Source: Nocardia vermiculata NBRC 100427 (GTDB lineage: Bacteria; Actinomycetota; Actinomycetes; Mycobacteriales; Mycobacteriaceae). Taken from it: a stretch of DNA of 64,000 bases. Under the pieces are notes generated by a model. It saw nothing but the letters and a program-made list of their open reading frames with translations, searched no databases and was not told where the DNA came from. Position 1 is the stretch's first letter. Every line of letters starts with the position of its first letter. Position numbers and translations under genes: made by a program. The stretch lies in the NCBI RefSeq assembly GCF_001613265.1, contig NZ_BDCA01000002.1:372001-436000 (forward strand), written 5' to 3'. Positions 8,281-17,834 of this stretch are shown here, in pieces.

Positions 8281-8937
8281 TCACGATCGGGTCGCGCGAC
8301 CCGATCTGACCAACCGATCGACCACGGTGCCCGAGACCTCCTCGACGGTCATCGCCACCAGCAGGTGGTCCCGCCAGGCGCCGTCCACATCCAGGTAGCG
8401 ACGCAGCACACCCTCGTCGCGAAAACCCGCCTTGCGCAGTACCGCCCGGCTGGCCAGGTTCTCCGGCCGCACGGTGGCCTCCACTCGATGCAGCCCCACG
8501 GTCTCGAAACAATGATCGAGCCCCAGCGCCAGTGCGGCGGTCGCCACACCCCGGCCCCCCAGATCCTCTGCGACCCAGTAGCCGATCCACGCCGACCGCA
8601 GCGCACCGCGCACGATATTGCCGATGGTGAGCTGACCGCCGAACGACCCGTCCACCTCGATCACCATCGGCACCATCGCGCCCCGCCGAGCCTCCGCCCG
8701 CAGGCTCGACCACAGCGACGGCCAGTTCGACGCGTGGTTACGCGCCTCCCAGCTGCCGCGGCCGGTCGGCTCCCAGGGCTCCAGATGCTTACGGTCACGC
8801 AACCGGGTACGCGACCAGGCGGGCGCATCCCGCAACCGGATGGGCCGCAGCGTGACTCGGCCACCTGCGGTATGCACCGGCCCGAGGTGGGCGGGCCAGC
8901 CGGGATGCTGGGTGGCCCGGAAGACGTTCATATCCAC
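8281..8937 (-). CDS. rimJ: RimJ/RimL-family GNAT N-acetyltransferase
   Basis: This 218-residue GNAT protein is of the ribosomal-protein-serine/alanine acetyltransferase type. It has the RLRDAPAWSRTR opening, then IGYWVAEDLGGRGVATAALAL, the acetyl-CoA pyrophosphate-binding motif A (R/GxGxA), and the VRPENLASRAVLRKAGF motif B. It transfers acetyl from acetyl-CoA to a protein N-terminus or small amine; the real substrate is unknown. It begins 3 bases after glp and corresponds in position to M. tuberculosis Rv0995, so co-expression with glp and glpR is likely. A link between this acetyltransferase and the divisome proteins is suggested only by gene order. Confidence 0.85.
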   Translation of the reverse strand: MDMNVFRATQHPGWPAHLGPVHTAGGRVTLRPIRLRDAPAWSRTRLRDRKHLEPWEPTGRGSWEARNHASNWPSLWSSLRAEARRGAMVPMVIEVDGSFGGQLTIGNIVRGALRSAWIGYWVAEDLGGRGVATAALALGLDHCFETVGLHRVEATVRPENLASRAVLRKAGFRDEGVLRRYLDVDGAWRDHLLVAMTVEEVSGTVVDRLVRSGRATRS

Positions 8938-8940
8938 ATT

Positions 8941-10194
8941 TCACCCGCGCTGCGCGAGGAATGCGACCTGAACCTCGTCGCCGGTCCGGATCTCGGTCAC
9001 ATCCGGGTCGATGACGATCAGACTGTTGGCCTCGGCCAAGGTCGACAGCAGATGCGACGACCCGTTCACCCCCAGCGGCTGCACCAGATATTCACCGGTC
9101 TGTTCGTCGCGCATCAGCTGCGCGCGCAGATAACCGCGCCGGCCCTCCATCGAGGTGATCGGCATGATGGTGCGGGCCCGGACGACGCGACGCATCGGAT
9201 GCCTGCGTCCCAGCGCGATACGGATCAGCGGCCGGACCATGATCTCGAAAACCACCAGCGCGCCCACGGGATTGGAGGGCAGCAGGAAGGTCGGCACCTC
9301 GTCGCGACCCAACCGCCCGAATCCCTGCACCGAACCCGGATGCATCGCCACCCGATCGATACTCAGCTCCCCCATCCCGTCCAGCGCCTCGCGGATCTGC
9401 TCGGAGGCCCAGCCGCCCACCGCACCCGCGATCACCACCACTTCCGAGCGCACCAGCTGGCCCTCGACCACATCGCGCAACCGATTCGGGTCGGCGCTGA
9501 CGATGCCGACCCGGTTCACATCCGCGCCGGCATCGCGGGCCGCGGCGGCCAGCGCATAGGAATTGACGTCGTAGACCTGGCCGGGTCCGGGGGTGCGGTC
9601 GATGTCGACCAGCTCGCCACCGATCGAGATCACCGACAATCGTGGCCGCGGATGCACGAGTACCTTGTCCCGACCGACCGCCGCGAGCAGGCCGACCTGC
9701 GCCGCGCCGATGATGGTGCCGGCCCGGACCGCGATATCACCGGGCTGGACGTCGTCACCGACCCGGCGCACGTAGTCACCCGAACGAATCGGCTCGTAGA
9801 TCTTGATCCGCGCCCGGCCACCGTCGGTGAAATCCAGCGGCAACACCGCATCGGCGAGAGTCGGTAGCGGGGCACCGGTATCGATGCGCACCGACTGACG
9901 CGGCTGCAGCCGGATCGGCTGACGCGACCCGGCGGCGACCTCACCGACCACCGGAAGAGTCAGATCGATGGGATCGCCGTCCTCGGTGCGGATATCGGCG
10001 CCGGCACCTTGCACGTCGACGCTGCGCACCGCGTAACCGTCGATGGCCGCCTGATCGAATCCGGGCAGCGGACGTTCGGTGACGACGTCCTCGGCGCACA
10101 GCAGACCTTGGGCCTCGGAAATCGCGACCCGGACGGGCCGCGGGGCCACGGCCGCCGCGGTCACCTTGATCTGCTGGTCCTCAACCGAGCGCAT
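8941..10194 (-). CDS. glp: Gephyrin/MoeA-like protein Glp
   Basis: This 417-residue protein has the full MoeA layout. At least three catalytic motifs are altered from those of true molybdotransferases: SIGGEL instead of S-T-GDEL, IAGAVGGWAS instead of SGGVSxGxxD, and LPSNPVGA instead of LPGNPVSA. This fits Glp of Corynebacterium, a moonlighting gephyrin-like protein that binds FtsZ and the receptor GlpR in cytokinesis. Often such genes are annotated moeA1, as in M. tuberculosis Rv0994. It sits between galU and rimJ. Residual molybdenum-cofactor activity cannot be excluded, but the changed motifs argue for a structural role. Confidence 0.85.
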   Translation of the reverse strand: MRSVEDQQIKVTAAAVAPRPVRVAISEAQGLLCAEDVVTERPLPGFDQAAIDGYAVRSVDVQGAGADIRTEDGDPIDLTLPVVGEVAAGSRQPIRLQPRQSVRIDTGAPLPTLADAVLPLDFTDGGRARIKIYEPIRSGDYVRRVGDDVQPGDIAVRAGTIIGAAQVGLLAAVGRDKVLVHPRPRLSVISIGGELVDIDRTPGPGQVYDVNSYALAAAARDAGADVNRVGIVSADPNRLRDVVEGQLVRSEVVVIAGAVGGWASEQIREALDGMGELSIDRVAMHPGSVQGFGRLGRDEVPTFLLPSNPVGALVVFEIMVRPLIRIALGRRHPMRRVVRARTIMPITSMEGRRGYLRAQLMRDEQTGEYLVQPLGVNGSSHLLSTLAEANSLIVIDPDVTEIRTGDEVQVAFLAQRG

Positions 10195-10261
10195 GCCGCC
10201 CTTCCCCTTTACTTCGACCGACCACCCGAACCCCGCGCCGAACGAGGCCCGGCCGACCTCG

Positions 10262-11227
10262 TCACTGCGACGACGTCAGCTGCGGGTTCCAATCCGGAGC
10301 GAGCCGACGCTGCAGCCATTCGCGTAGCGCGGGGCCGTACTCGTCTCGCTCCAGAGCGAAATCGACCGCAGCACGAAGATAACCGCCAGGGTTGCCCAGG
10401 TCGTGGCGCGACCCACGGTGAACCACCACATGAACCGGATGTCCCTCCGCGATCAGCAGCGATATGGCATCGGTGAGTTGTAATTCACCGCCCGCGCCGG
10501 GCTCGATCCGCCGCAATGCGTCGAAGATCGCCCGATCGAGCAGATAGCGGCCGGCGGCGGCGAAGGTGGAGGGTGCCTCGGCCAGCGCGGGCTTCTCCAC
10601 CATGCCGACCACGCGCAGCACGTCCGGATTCGTGGTGTCCGGGACGGTTTCCACGTCGAAGACGCCGTAGGCGCTGACTGCTTCCTTCGGCACGTCGATC
10701 GCGCACAACACCGAACCGCCGCGTTTGCGGCGCACCCGGCTCATCACATCGAGGACACCGCACGGCAGGACGAGATCGTCGGGCAGCAGCACCGCGAGGG
10801 CGTCCTCGTCGTCGTCTAGGACCTGTTCGCTCTGGGCCACCGCATGTCCGAGCCCGAGTGGCTCCTCCTGCACCACCGAGGTGACATCGAGCAGGCCGGG
10901 GGCCTTGCGTACCTTCTCGAGCAGCTGGAACTTGCCGCGTTCGGCCAGGGTGCCCTCGAGAACCAGGTCCTGCACGAAATGCGCGACCACCCCGTCCTTA
11001 CCGGGTGAGGTGACGATGACCAGCCGCTGCGCGCCGGAACCGGCCGCCTCGTCGGCCACCAATTCGATGCCGGGTGTGTCCACCACGGGTAGCAGCTCTT
11101 TCGGCACCGTCTTGGTCACGGGCAGAAACCGCGTCCCGAGTCCCGCCGCGGGGACCACCGCGGTACGGAAACAGGACGTCGCGGAGCTCACGGCCTGCGT
11201 CGCGTCCGATCCGGCGTCAGCTGTCAT
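10262..11227 (-). CDS. galU: UTP-glucose-1-phosphate uridylyltransferase
   Basis: This 321-residue nucleotidyltransferase makes UDP-glucose from UTP and glucose-1-phosphate, supplying cell-wall glycans, trehalose and glycolipids. The nucleotide-binding motif is VVPAAGLGTRFLPVTKTVPKE. Further conserved stretches are VVQEEPLGLGHAV, LLPDDLVLP and GMVEKP. Length is typical of GalU. It is the first gene of the minus-strand galU-glp-rimJ-glpR group and is divergent from the folate cyclo-ligase gene, the same arrangement as Rv0993/Rv0992c in M. tuberculosis. Confidence 0.95.
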   Translation of the reverse strand: MTADAGSDATQAVSSATSCFRTAVVPAAGLGTRFLPVTKTVPKELLPVVDTPGIELVADEAAGSGAQRLVIVTSPGKDGVVAHFVQDLVLEGTLAERGKFQLLEKVRKAPGLLDVTSVVQEEPLGLGHAVAQSEQVLDDDEDALAVLLPDDLVLPCGVLDVMSRVRRKRGGSVLCAIDVPKEAVSAYGVFDVETVPDTTNPDVLRVVGMVEKPALAEAPSTFAAAGRYLLDRAIFDALRRIEPGAGGELQLTDAISLLIAEGHPVHVVVHRGSRHDLGNPGGYLRAAVDFALERDEYGPALREWLQRRLAPDWNPQLTSSQ

Positions 11228-11354
11228 AAGTCCACACCTTATCCATCGATCTCGTCACCGGACCCGCTCGACACCGGCCCGGTATTCACGAAGCCTAGGC
11301 TGCCCGGAAACACCACGCGCGAACCAGCCGGTGTGCCTCCCTAGGCTGAAGGCC

Positions 11355-11966
11355 GTGGAGGCGACCGGGGAACGGGACAAACAGTGGTGGCGTTCGCGCT
11401 TGCTGGCACGCCGGGCCGAGGTCGGCCCGCGGGTGCGAGGCAGCGAGGCGGCCGCACTGGCACGTGCGGTGGTCGACGTACTACCTGTGGCCACGGTTCC
11501 GGACGAATCGGAGTGCTGGATCGCTGCCTATATCCCGGTGGGCGACGAGCCCGGCTCGACGGCGATGCTGGATGCGCTGCGATCCGGTGGGGCACGTGTG
11601 CTGGTACCGGTCACGGGACCGCCCGGTCCGCTGAACTGGGCCGAATACACCGGGGAACAGGACTTGCGCCCGGGACGGTACGGACTGCGCGAACCCGGCG
11701 CACCGGCCCTCGGGGCCGCGGCCATAGGCCGGCCGCGGGTGCTGCTGGTACCGGCTCTCGCCGTGGACCGGCGCGGCGTGCGACTGGGGCGCGGCGCGGG
11801 CTACTACGACCGGAGCCTGCCGGCCGCACGCCCGGATGCCCGGCTGGTGGCGGTGGTGCGGGACGAGGAGTTGGTGGACGTACTACCGGAACAGCCGCAC
11901 GATCGCCGGATGGGCTGGGCCCTGCTCCCCGAGGGCGGGCTGCGCGAGCTCGGCGGAATCTTCTAG
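11355..11966 (+). CDS. 5-formyltetrahydrofolate cyclo-ligase
   Basis: This 203-residue protein converts 5-formyl-THF to 5,10-methenyl-THF with ATP. It has the family motifs YIPVGDEPGS (near residue 57), LLVPALAVDRRGVRLGRGAGYYDR and the C-terminal VDVLPEQPHDRRMGW. The GTG at 11355 gives a normal family length; the frame stays open further upstream but that part is antisense to galU. It is followed after 116 bases by the FmdB-type gene, as in M. tuberculosis (Rv0992c-Rv0991c). Confidence 0.92.
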   Translation: MEATGERDKQWWRSRLLARRAEVGPRVRGSEAAALARAVVDVLPVATVPDESECWIAAYIPVGDEPGSTAMLDALRSGGARVLVPVTGPPGPLNWAEYTGEQDLRPGRYGLREPGAPALGAAAIGRPRVLLVPALAVDRRGVRLGRGAGYYDRSLPAARPDARLVAVVRDEELVDVLPEQPHDRRMGWALLPEGGLRELGGIF

Positions 11967-12082
11967 GCGCGTCCTGGCGTTGCAGAGGACGGGCAGGTAA
12001 GAGTGGGAATGTGGGGCGGATTGGCACTGTTGGCACTGTCAGCTGTAGAGTGCTAAAAGACGAAAACCGTGGAGGTTCGCAG

Positions 12083-12412
12083 GTGCCAACTTACTCGTAT
12101 CAATGCACGCAGTGTGGTGACAAGTTCGACATCGTGCAGTCGTTCTCCGACGACACCCTCACCACCTGCGAGAAGTGCAACGGCAAGCTGCGCAAGCTGT
12201 TCAACTCCGTCGGCATCGTCTTCAAGGGCAGCGGCTTCTACCGCACCGACAGCCGCAACGGTTCGTCGTCGGCCAGCGAGCCGGCCGCGAAGTCCGGCGA
12301 TTCTAAATCCGGAGACTCCGCCGGCTCGTCGAGCAGCTCGAACTCCTCCTCGAATTCGTCGTCGAGCAGTTCCTCCACCGGCTCCTCGTCGACCGGCACT
12401 GCCGTCGCCTGA
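12083..12412 (+). CDS. FmdB-family zinc ribbon protein (Ruc-like redox-regulated chaperone)
   Basis: The 109-residue product starts at a GTG 8 bases after GGAGG. Its N-terminal zinc ribbon has Cys8-x2-Cys11 and Cys29-x2-Cys32. The C-terminal half is a Ser/Asn-rich low-complexity tail and is probably disordered. The M. tuberculosis counterpart at the same position, Rv0991c (Ruc), is a redox-regulated chaperone that prevents aggregation after oxidation of its zinc-binding cysteines. The domain layout and synteny support the same role here, but the tail is much more serine-rich than a structural domain would allow and may be what binds clients. Confidence 0.85.
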   Translation: MPTYSYQCTQCGDKFDIVQSFSDDTLTTCEKCNGKLRKLFNSVGIVFKGSGFYRTDSRNGSSSASEPAAKSGDSKSGDSAGSSSSSNSSSNSSSSSSSTGSSSTGTAVA

Positions 12413-12533
12413 GGACTTCCTCGGCTATGGCGCCGGCGCGCCGCGGTAGCGATGTCGGCGCAATTCTCCACATCCCGGCGGTTGTCCACAGCTGAGTTCT
12501 GACCAGCAGTTTCACGACCCCGCCTGCTGAACT

Positions 12534-12558
12534 GCCGCATACGGTTCCGGTATGCGGC
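12534..12558. promoter_or_regulatory. Inverted repeat spanning the SAF-gene start codon
   Basis: GCCGCATAC and its complement form 9-bp arms separated by 7 bases, and the ATG at 12552 lies in the right arm. In RNA this would form a hairpin over the start site; in DNA it could be an operator. Confidence 0.4.
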
Positions 12559-13256
12559 ACTGGCGATTCGATCATCCGGACTCCGGCGGCGACAGCAACC
12601 TCGGCCGGGGACGAGGCGCGGAAATCCTGGCCGGGCTGCGTCCGGCCTGGTTCGACCTGACACTGCTACGTAGGCTGGCCGCGGTCACCCTCGCGGCGGT
12701 GGCCGCATTGATCGCACTGCGCGCCGACCCGGGCGGCGCGCAGACGAGCGTCGTGGTCGCCGCCCACACTCTCCGGCCGGGACAGGTGCTGGGCGCCGCA
12801 GATCTGCGCCGTGCAATGCTCCCGTCCGCGGCACTGCCCGAGGGCGTGGTCACCGACGCCGCACAACTCGTGGGCGCCATCTCCACCGGCGCGGTGCACA
12901 CCGGTGAAATACTCACGGACCTGCGAACCGTCAGCCCCAGGCTGGCCGCCGCCGCGACGGGTGCACCCGATGCCCGGATCGTGCCGATGCGCCTGGCGGA
13001 CAATGCGATCGCCGAAATTCTGCGGGCCGGGGATCGAGTGGATGTGGTCGCCGCCGACGAGGGACACGAGCGCTCCCCGACCGCGCGCACCCTGGCCACC
13101 GACGCGGCGGTGGTGCTGGTATCCGCCCCGGAGGACAGCAGTGCGCGGTCCCGCGAATCCACCGACCGCGTCGTGTTGTTGGCGCTGGATCCGGACCATG
13201 CCACTGCCGTCGCCGCAGCTTCGCTGCACACCGCCATGACGGTGGTGTTCCATTGA
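12552..13256 (+). CDS. SAF-domain protein, CpaB/RcpC-like
   Basis: The 234-residue protein has a short cytoplasmic N-terminus, one membrane segment (about residues 39-56) and a SAF domain (about 66-125, VVVAAHTLRPGQVLGAADLRRAML). A CpaB-like C-terminal domain follows (ADNAIAEILRAGDRVDVVA). In Flp/Tad pilus systems CpaB helps assemble the pilus at the envelope, but no other tad gene is nearby, so the role is open. It occupies the place of the uncharacterised Rv0990c. The start codon lies inside a 9-bp inverted repeat (12534-12558) that may affect translation. Confidence 0.75.
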   Translation: MRHWRFDHPDSGGDSNLGRGRGAEILAGLRPAWFDLTLLRRLAAVTLAAVAALIALRADPGGAQTSVVVAAHTLRPGQVLGAADLRRAMLPSAALPEGVVTDAAQLVGAISTGAVHTGEILTDLRTVSPRLAAAATGAPDARIVPMRLADNAIAEILRAGDRVDVVAADEGHERSPTARTLATDAAVVLVSAPEDSSARSRESTDRVVLLALDPDHATAVAAASLHTAMTVVFH

Positions 13257-13351
13257 CCCCAGCCGTATTCGCCAACTATTTGCCATGACTGATCTGCTGA
13301 CCGAGGGAAGTAAGAGTGCCGGCGGGCGCCACGAATTCTGAGCCCTGGACG

Positions 13352-13389
13352 GTGCGAGGGCGGACCGGAACACCGGCCCGCCCTCGCAC
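13352..13389. terminator. Bidirectional terminator between the SAF gene and the first mspA gene
   Basis: A perfect 12-bp inverted repeat (GTGCGAGGGCGG and complement, loop of 14 bases) lies between the two convergent genes. It ends 10 bases before the porin stop codon. Confidence 0.75.
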
Positions 13390-13398
13390 ACAGCGATA

Positions 13399-14079
13399 TC
13401 AGCCGAGGCTGAACGGCTTGCCCCACAACGTCACCCAGGTGACGACATGGTCGGTCTCGACCTCCACGTTCACGAAGGCGCGGGCCTGCGCGTACCCGCC
13501 ACAACCGCTCAGCCCGATGGTTTCGTCGGACCAGGTCACCGAACCACTGGCCCCGTCGAAGCCATTGCTTGTCTTGTGCACGTTCTGGCCGAAGTCGTCG
13601 GCGTCCTCGATATCGAGAACATAGAACGATTTCGCCTCGCCGGGTCCGAGGGTCAGATTGCCGCCGACGTTGCCGCCCGCATTCGGAGTGACACTCTCCC
13701 CGTCGCTCCAGTCGGCCTCCGCGCTCGGACCGCCCTCGACGCCCCCGCCGGAGATATCTACCTGACATCCGACGGTGTAGCCGGGATAGATGCTGCCGCC
13801 CTCGGCGGTGGTGTCGCCGGACAGTTCGACGTGCGCACTGCCCGATACCCAGGCGTTGCGGTGCACCGGCGTGGCACCCATGGACGGATTGATATTCGCC
13901 GACTCACCGTCGAGCCGGACGTGTACCACGGTGCCGTCGGACAGGGTCTTGGTCAGCTCGCCGCCGGGCAGCGGGACGAAGGTGTCGGCATTGGCGGCGC
14001 CGGTGGAGAACAGGCCGAGCGCAGCGGTCGCCACCGCCGCGGCACCGGCCACGCGGACCACTGATTCGCGGAACTTCAT
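13399..14079 (-). CDS. MspA-family outer-membrane porin
   Basis: The 226-residue precursor has a signal peptide ending near ANA-DTFVPLPGG. The mature part shows the MspA family features: a beta-rich body, GYTVGCQVDISGG, and the C-terminal GCGGYAQARAFVNVEVETD followed by LWGKPFSLG. MspA proteins form octameric channels through the mycolic-acid outer membrane for small hydrophilic solutes. A second, divergent mspA gene lies 60 bases upstream on the same strand. The conserved C-terminal motif suggests a functional pore subunit; whether the two paralogues form separate or mixed channels is unknown. Confidence 0.93.
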   Translation of the reverse strand: MKFRESVVRVAGAAAVATAALGLFSTGAANADTFVPLPGGELTKTLSDGTVVHVRLDGESANINPSMGATPVHRNAWVSGSAHVELSGDTTAEGGSIYPGYTVGCQVDISGGGVEGGPSAEADWSDGESVTPNAGGNVGGNLTLGPGEAKSFYVLDIEDADDFGQNVHKTSNGFDGASGSVTWSDETIGLSGCGGYAQARAFVNVEVETDHVVTWVTLWGKPFSLG

Positions 14080-14139
14080 ATCAGGACTTCCTCTGGATGA
14101 ATCGCATTACGCGAGAAAAGGTTCGACGGAAAGGTCGGC

Positions 14140-14817
14140 TCAGCCGATGGAGAACGGCTGTCCGTAGAGCGTGGTCTTGGAGTAGTCGTTGCCGACGACC
14201 TCGACCACCGTGTACGCCCGGGCCTGCGCATAGCCCGCGCAGCCCTGGATCTCGATTTCCGCGTCCTGATATTCCACGCTGTAGTGGCCCGGCTCGGTGA
14301 TGTCCTTGTAGGCGATCTGCACGAATTTCACCTGGCCCGGGCCGACATTCAGCCCGATCGACCCACTCGCGTCCGCGCCGCTGAGGCTCAGCCCGCCCGA
14401 CAGTCCTGCCGAGACGGCGTCACTGGCGATATCCACCTGGCAGCCGACGATGTAGCCGGTGTTGAGTTGCGAGGTGCCGTGGGTGGAAGAATTGTTGGTC
14501 CCGGGCCCTTCCGCGGGCCCGTTGCTGGGCCCCGGTTCGGCCTCGGGCGCATTCGGCACGTCGGCGGCGGCATTGCCCGACACCCAGACCACTCGACCGG
14601 CACCGTTGGCCGCCATGGACGGCGAGATCACCGCGTGCTCGCCGGTGTGTGCGAGCACCACTCCGCCCGGGCCGTGACGATGGCCGTCCGGCAACGGCAC
14701 GAAGGTGTCGGCGTTCGCGGCACCGGTGGACAGTAAGCCGACGGCCACGGCCGCGGCGGCACCGAGGCCCGCGACGCGCGCGCCCCACCGTTTACCGTTC
14801 GCACGGTTCGTATTCAT
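14140..14817 (-). CDS. MspA-family outer-membrane porin, second copy
   Basis: The 225-residue precursor starts at the ATG at 14817 behind a good GAGGGG ribosome-binding site. The signal peptide ends near ANA-DTFVPLPDG, the same cleavage context as the neighbour. The family motifs GYIVGCQVDIASD and GCAGYAQARAYTVVEV and the ending YGQPFSIG are present. It differs by an insert rich in Pro, Glu, Gly and Asn (about residues 88-115) that would fall in a loop. The pair looks like an old tandem duplication. A long untranslated region with an inverted repeat lies upstream. Confidence 0.92.
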   Translation of the reverse strand: MNTNRANGKRWGARVAGLGAAAAVAVGLLSTGAANADTFVPLPDGHRHGPGGVVLAHTGEHAVISPSMAANGAGRVVWVSGNAAADVPNAPEAEPGPSNGPAEGPGTNNSSTHGTSQLNTGYIVGCQVDIASDAVSAGLSGGLSLSGADASGSIGLNVGPGQVKFVQIAYKDITEPGHYSVEYQDAEIEIQGCAGYAQARAYTVVEVVGNDYSKTTLYGQPFSIG

Positions 14818-15229
14818 ATGTCCCCTCATCAGGTTCTCGTTGCCGGACTCGACCTCCGAGTCCGGCACGCGGCTCTCCCGGCACTGTTACGTCATCGGCC
14901 AGCACACAACCGGCAGACTGTGTGCTGGTTCCGGCAATTTCGATGACACAACCGTCGGAACGGGGCCCTGCTCCGCGGGGACAACGCGCGTGCGCGTCGA
15001 CCCGAAATCCGGAGAACCGCAGGTGAAACAGGCCCGAGGGGAGGATAAACGCCCGGCGACACGGGTGCCAACATCGAGCGATGAAATGCGTGATGATCTC
15101 GAACACAGATCACTTCCGCATATATCAGAATGAATGCATCAATAACGACGAGAAAGAGCCGCCGACATTTTCGGCGATACTCGGAGCAGCTAATTCTCGG
15201 CGCCGAAAGGAATGCGCGCTGCCGCTCGA
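14818..15229. other. Long intergenic region upstream of the porin pair
   Basis: About 410 bases hold no convincing gene. It must contain the porin promoter and the end of the mprAB-pepD-moaB2-small gene unit. It is partly AT-rich near 15070-15200. A strong inverted repeat lies at 14899-14928. Confidence 0.5.
14899..14928. promoter_or_regulatory. Perfect 10-bp inverted repeat in the porin leader
   Basis: CCAGCACACA and its exact complement are separated by 10 bases and lie about 80 bases upstream of the porin start. It could be an operator or a leader hairpin; a terminator for the distant upstream operon is less likely. Confidence 0.5.
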
Positions 15230-15451
15230 TCAGCCGTGATGTGGGGGAATCTGCGCCCGCAGCCACTCGTCGGACGAGCGGGGCAGTTCGCCGTCGGGAG
15301 TGCGCTCGTCACTGCTCGCCTGCGGCAGCGTCTCCCCGAAGACTCGTGCCAGCCGTGCGGCCTCGGCAGCCGAGCGGGTGCGGCGCCGGGCCGGACGATC
15401 CGCGGCATGCGTATCGTCCGGCTGCTGCTCTCCCGCCGGCCGTTCGGTCAT
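15230..15451 (-). CDS. Small conserved-type hydrophilic protein
   Basis: The 73-residue product is rich in charged residues and Ala, with an amphipathic stretch SAAEAARLARVFGETLP and a distinctive C-terminus, EWLRAQIPPHHG. It has no membrane segment or cysteine. It starts 7 bases after moaB2 and is probably co-transcribed with mprAB-pepD-moaB2. I recall similar short proteins ending in a WLR...PPHH motif in related actinobacteria, but cannot name a function. Confidence 0.7.
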   Translation of the reverse strand: MTERPAGEQQPDDTHAADRPARRRTRSAAEAARLARVFGETLPQASSDERTPDGELPRSSDEWLRAQIPPHHG

Positions 15452-15458
15452 CTATCTA

Positions 15459-16051
15459 TTATTCCGCCAGACCGGACAGTTCGTCGACCACGCGACTCAC
15501 CAAGGGGCCCAGCGTTGCCATTCCGTCCCGCACGGCGTCTCGGGTGCCGGGCAGGTTCACCACCAGGGTGCTACCGGACACGCCGGCCAGGCCGCGGGAC
15601 AGACCTGCGTCGAGCGAACCGGCCGCGAGTCCGGAGGCACGCAGCGCCTCGCTGATCCCCGGGAGCTCGCGGTCGAGTACCTCGAGTGTCGCCTCCGGCG
15701 TCACATCGCGCGGCGACATCCCGGTACCACCGACCGAGATCACCAGATCGACACCACCGATGACCGCGGTGTTGAGCGCATTGCGAATCTCGATCTCGTC
15801 ACCTGCCACCGAGACCGTGGCGTCCACCAGGAAGCCGAACTCGGTGAGCAACTCCGTCACCAGCGGTCCCAGCGAATCCACCCCGCCATGCGCGGTTCGA
15901 TCGTCCACGACCACAACAAGCGCACGGCCCGACACGGGGGCATCGATTTCCATATCGCTCACCGTAGCGTCTACCGGTGACGCCCAATCCGGTCCCCCGG
16001 ACTCGTCGTCACCGTTCGTGCGAAGCACTGTCACTGGACGTGGTTCACGGA

Positions 16052-16055
<4 letters not shown>
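15459..16055 (-). CDS. moaB2: MoaB/MogA-type molybdopterin-binding protein
   Basis: The 198-residue protein contains the MogA/MoaB signature SVGGTGMSPRDVTPEATLEV and a molybdopterin-binding Rossmann-like core. Members adenylate molybdopterin or bind it before metal insertion. Its ATG overlaps the pepD stop as ATGA, so it is translationally coupled to the stress protease, the arrangement of M. tuberculosis Rv0983-Rv0984. Why a molybdopterin-type protein belongs to the MprAB unit is not known; a non-cofactor role is possible. Confidence 0.88.
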
Positions 16056-17725
<1,670 letters not shown>

Positions 17726-17770
17726 ATCTCTCGTTTCTCCTCGAGTCTGTCGTCCAGCCTGATGACTACG

Positions 17771-17789
17771 ACTGAGAGCGGACTGAGAC
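17771..17789 (-). promoter_or_regulatory. Candidate MprA box upstream of pepD
   Basis: On the minus strand, TCTCAGTC occurs twice with an 11-base period, about one helical turn. The identical pair with identical spacing precedes mprA. MprA of mycobacteria binds paired direct repeats of about this size. Confidence 0.75.
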
Positions 17790-17834
17790 GGTCCTTTCAG
17801 TTCTTCGTGGTTTCGGTACCCATCATCGCGTGCG

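Noticed and set aside
13285..13341. 18-residue open frame (MTDLLTEGSKSAGGRHEF) after the SAF gene
   Set aside because: No ribosome-binding site and no supporting context; probably chance.
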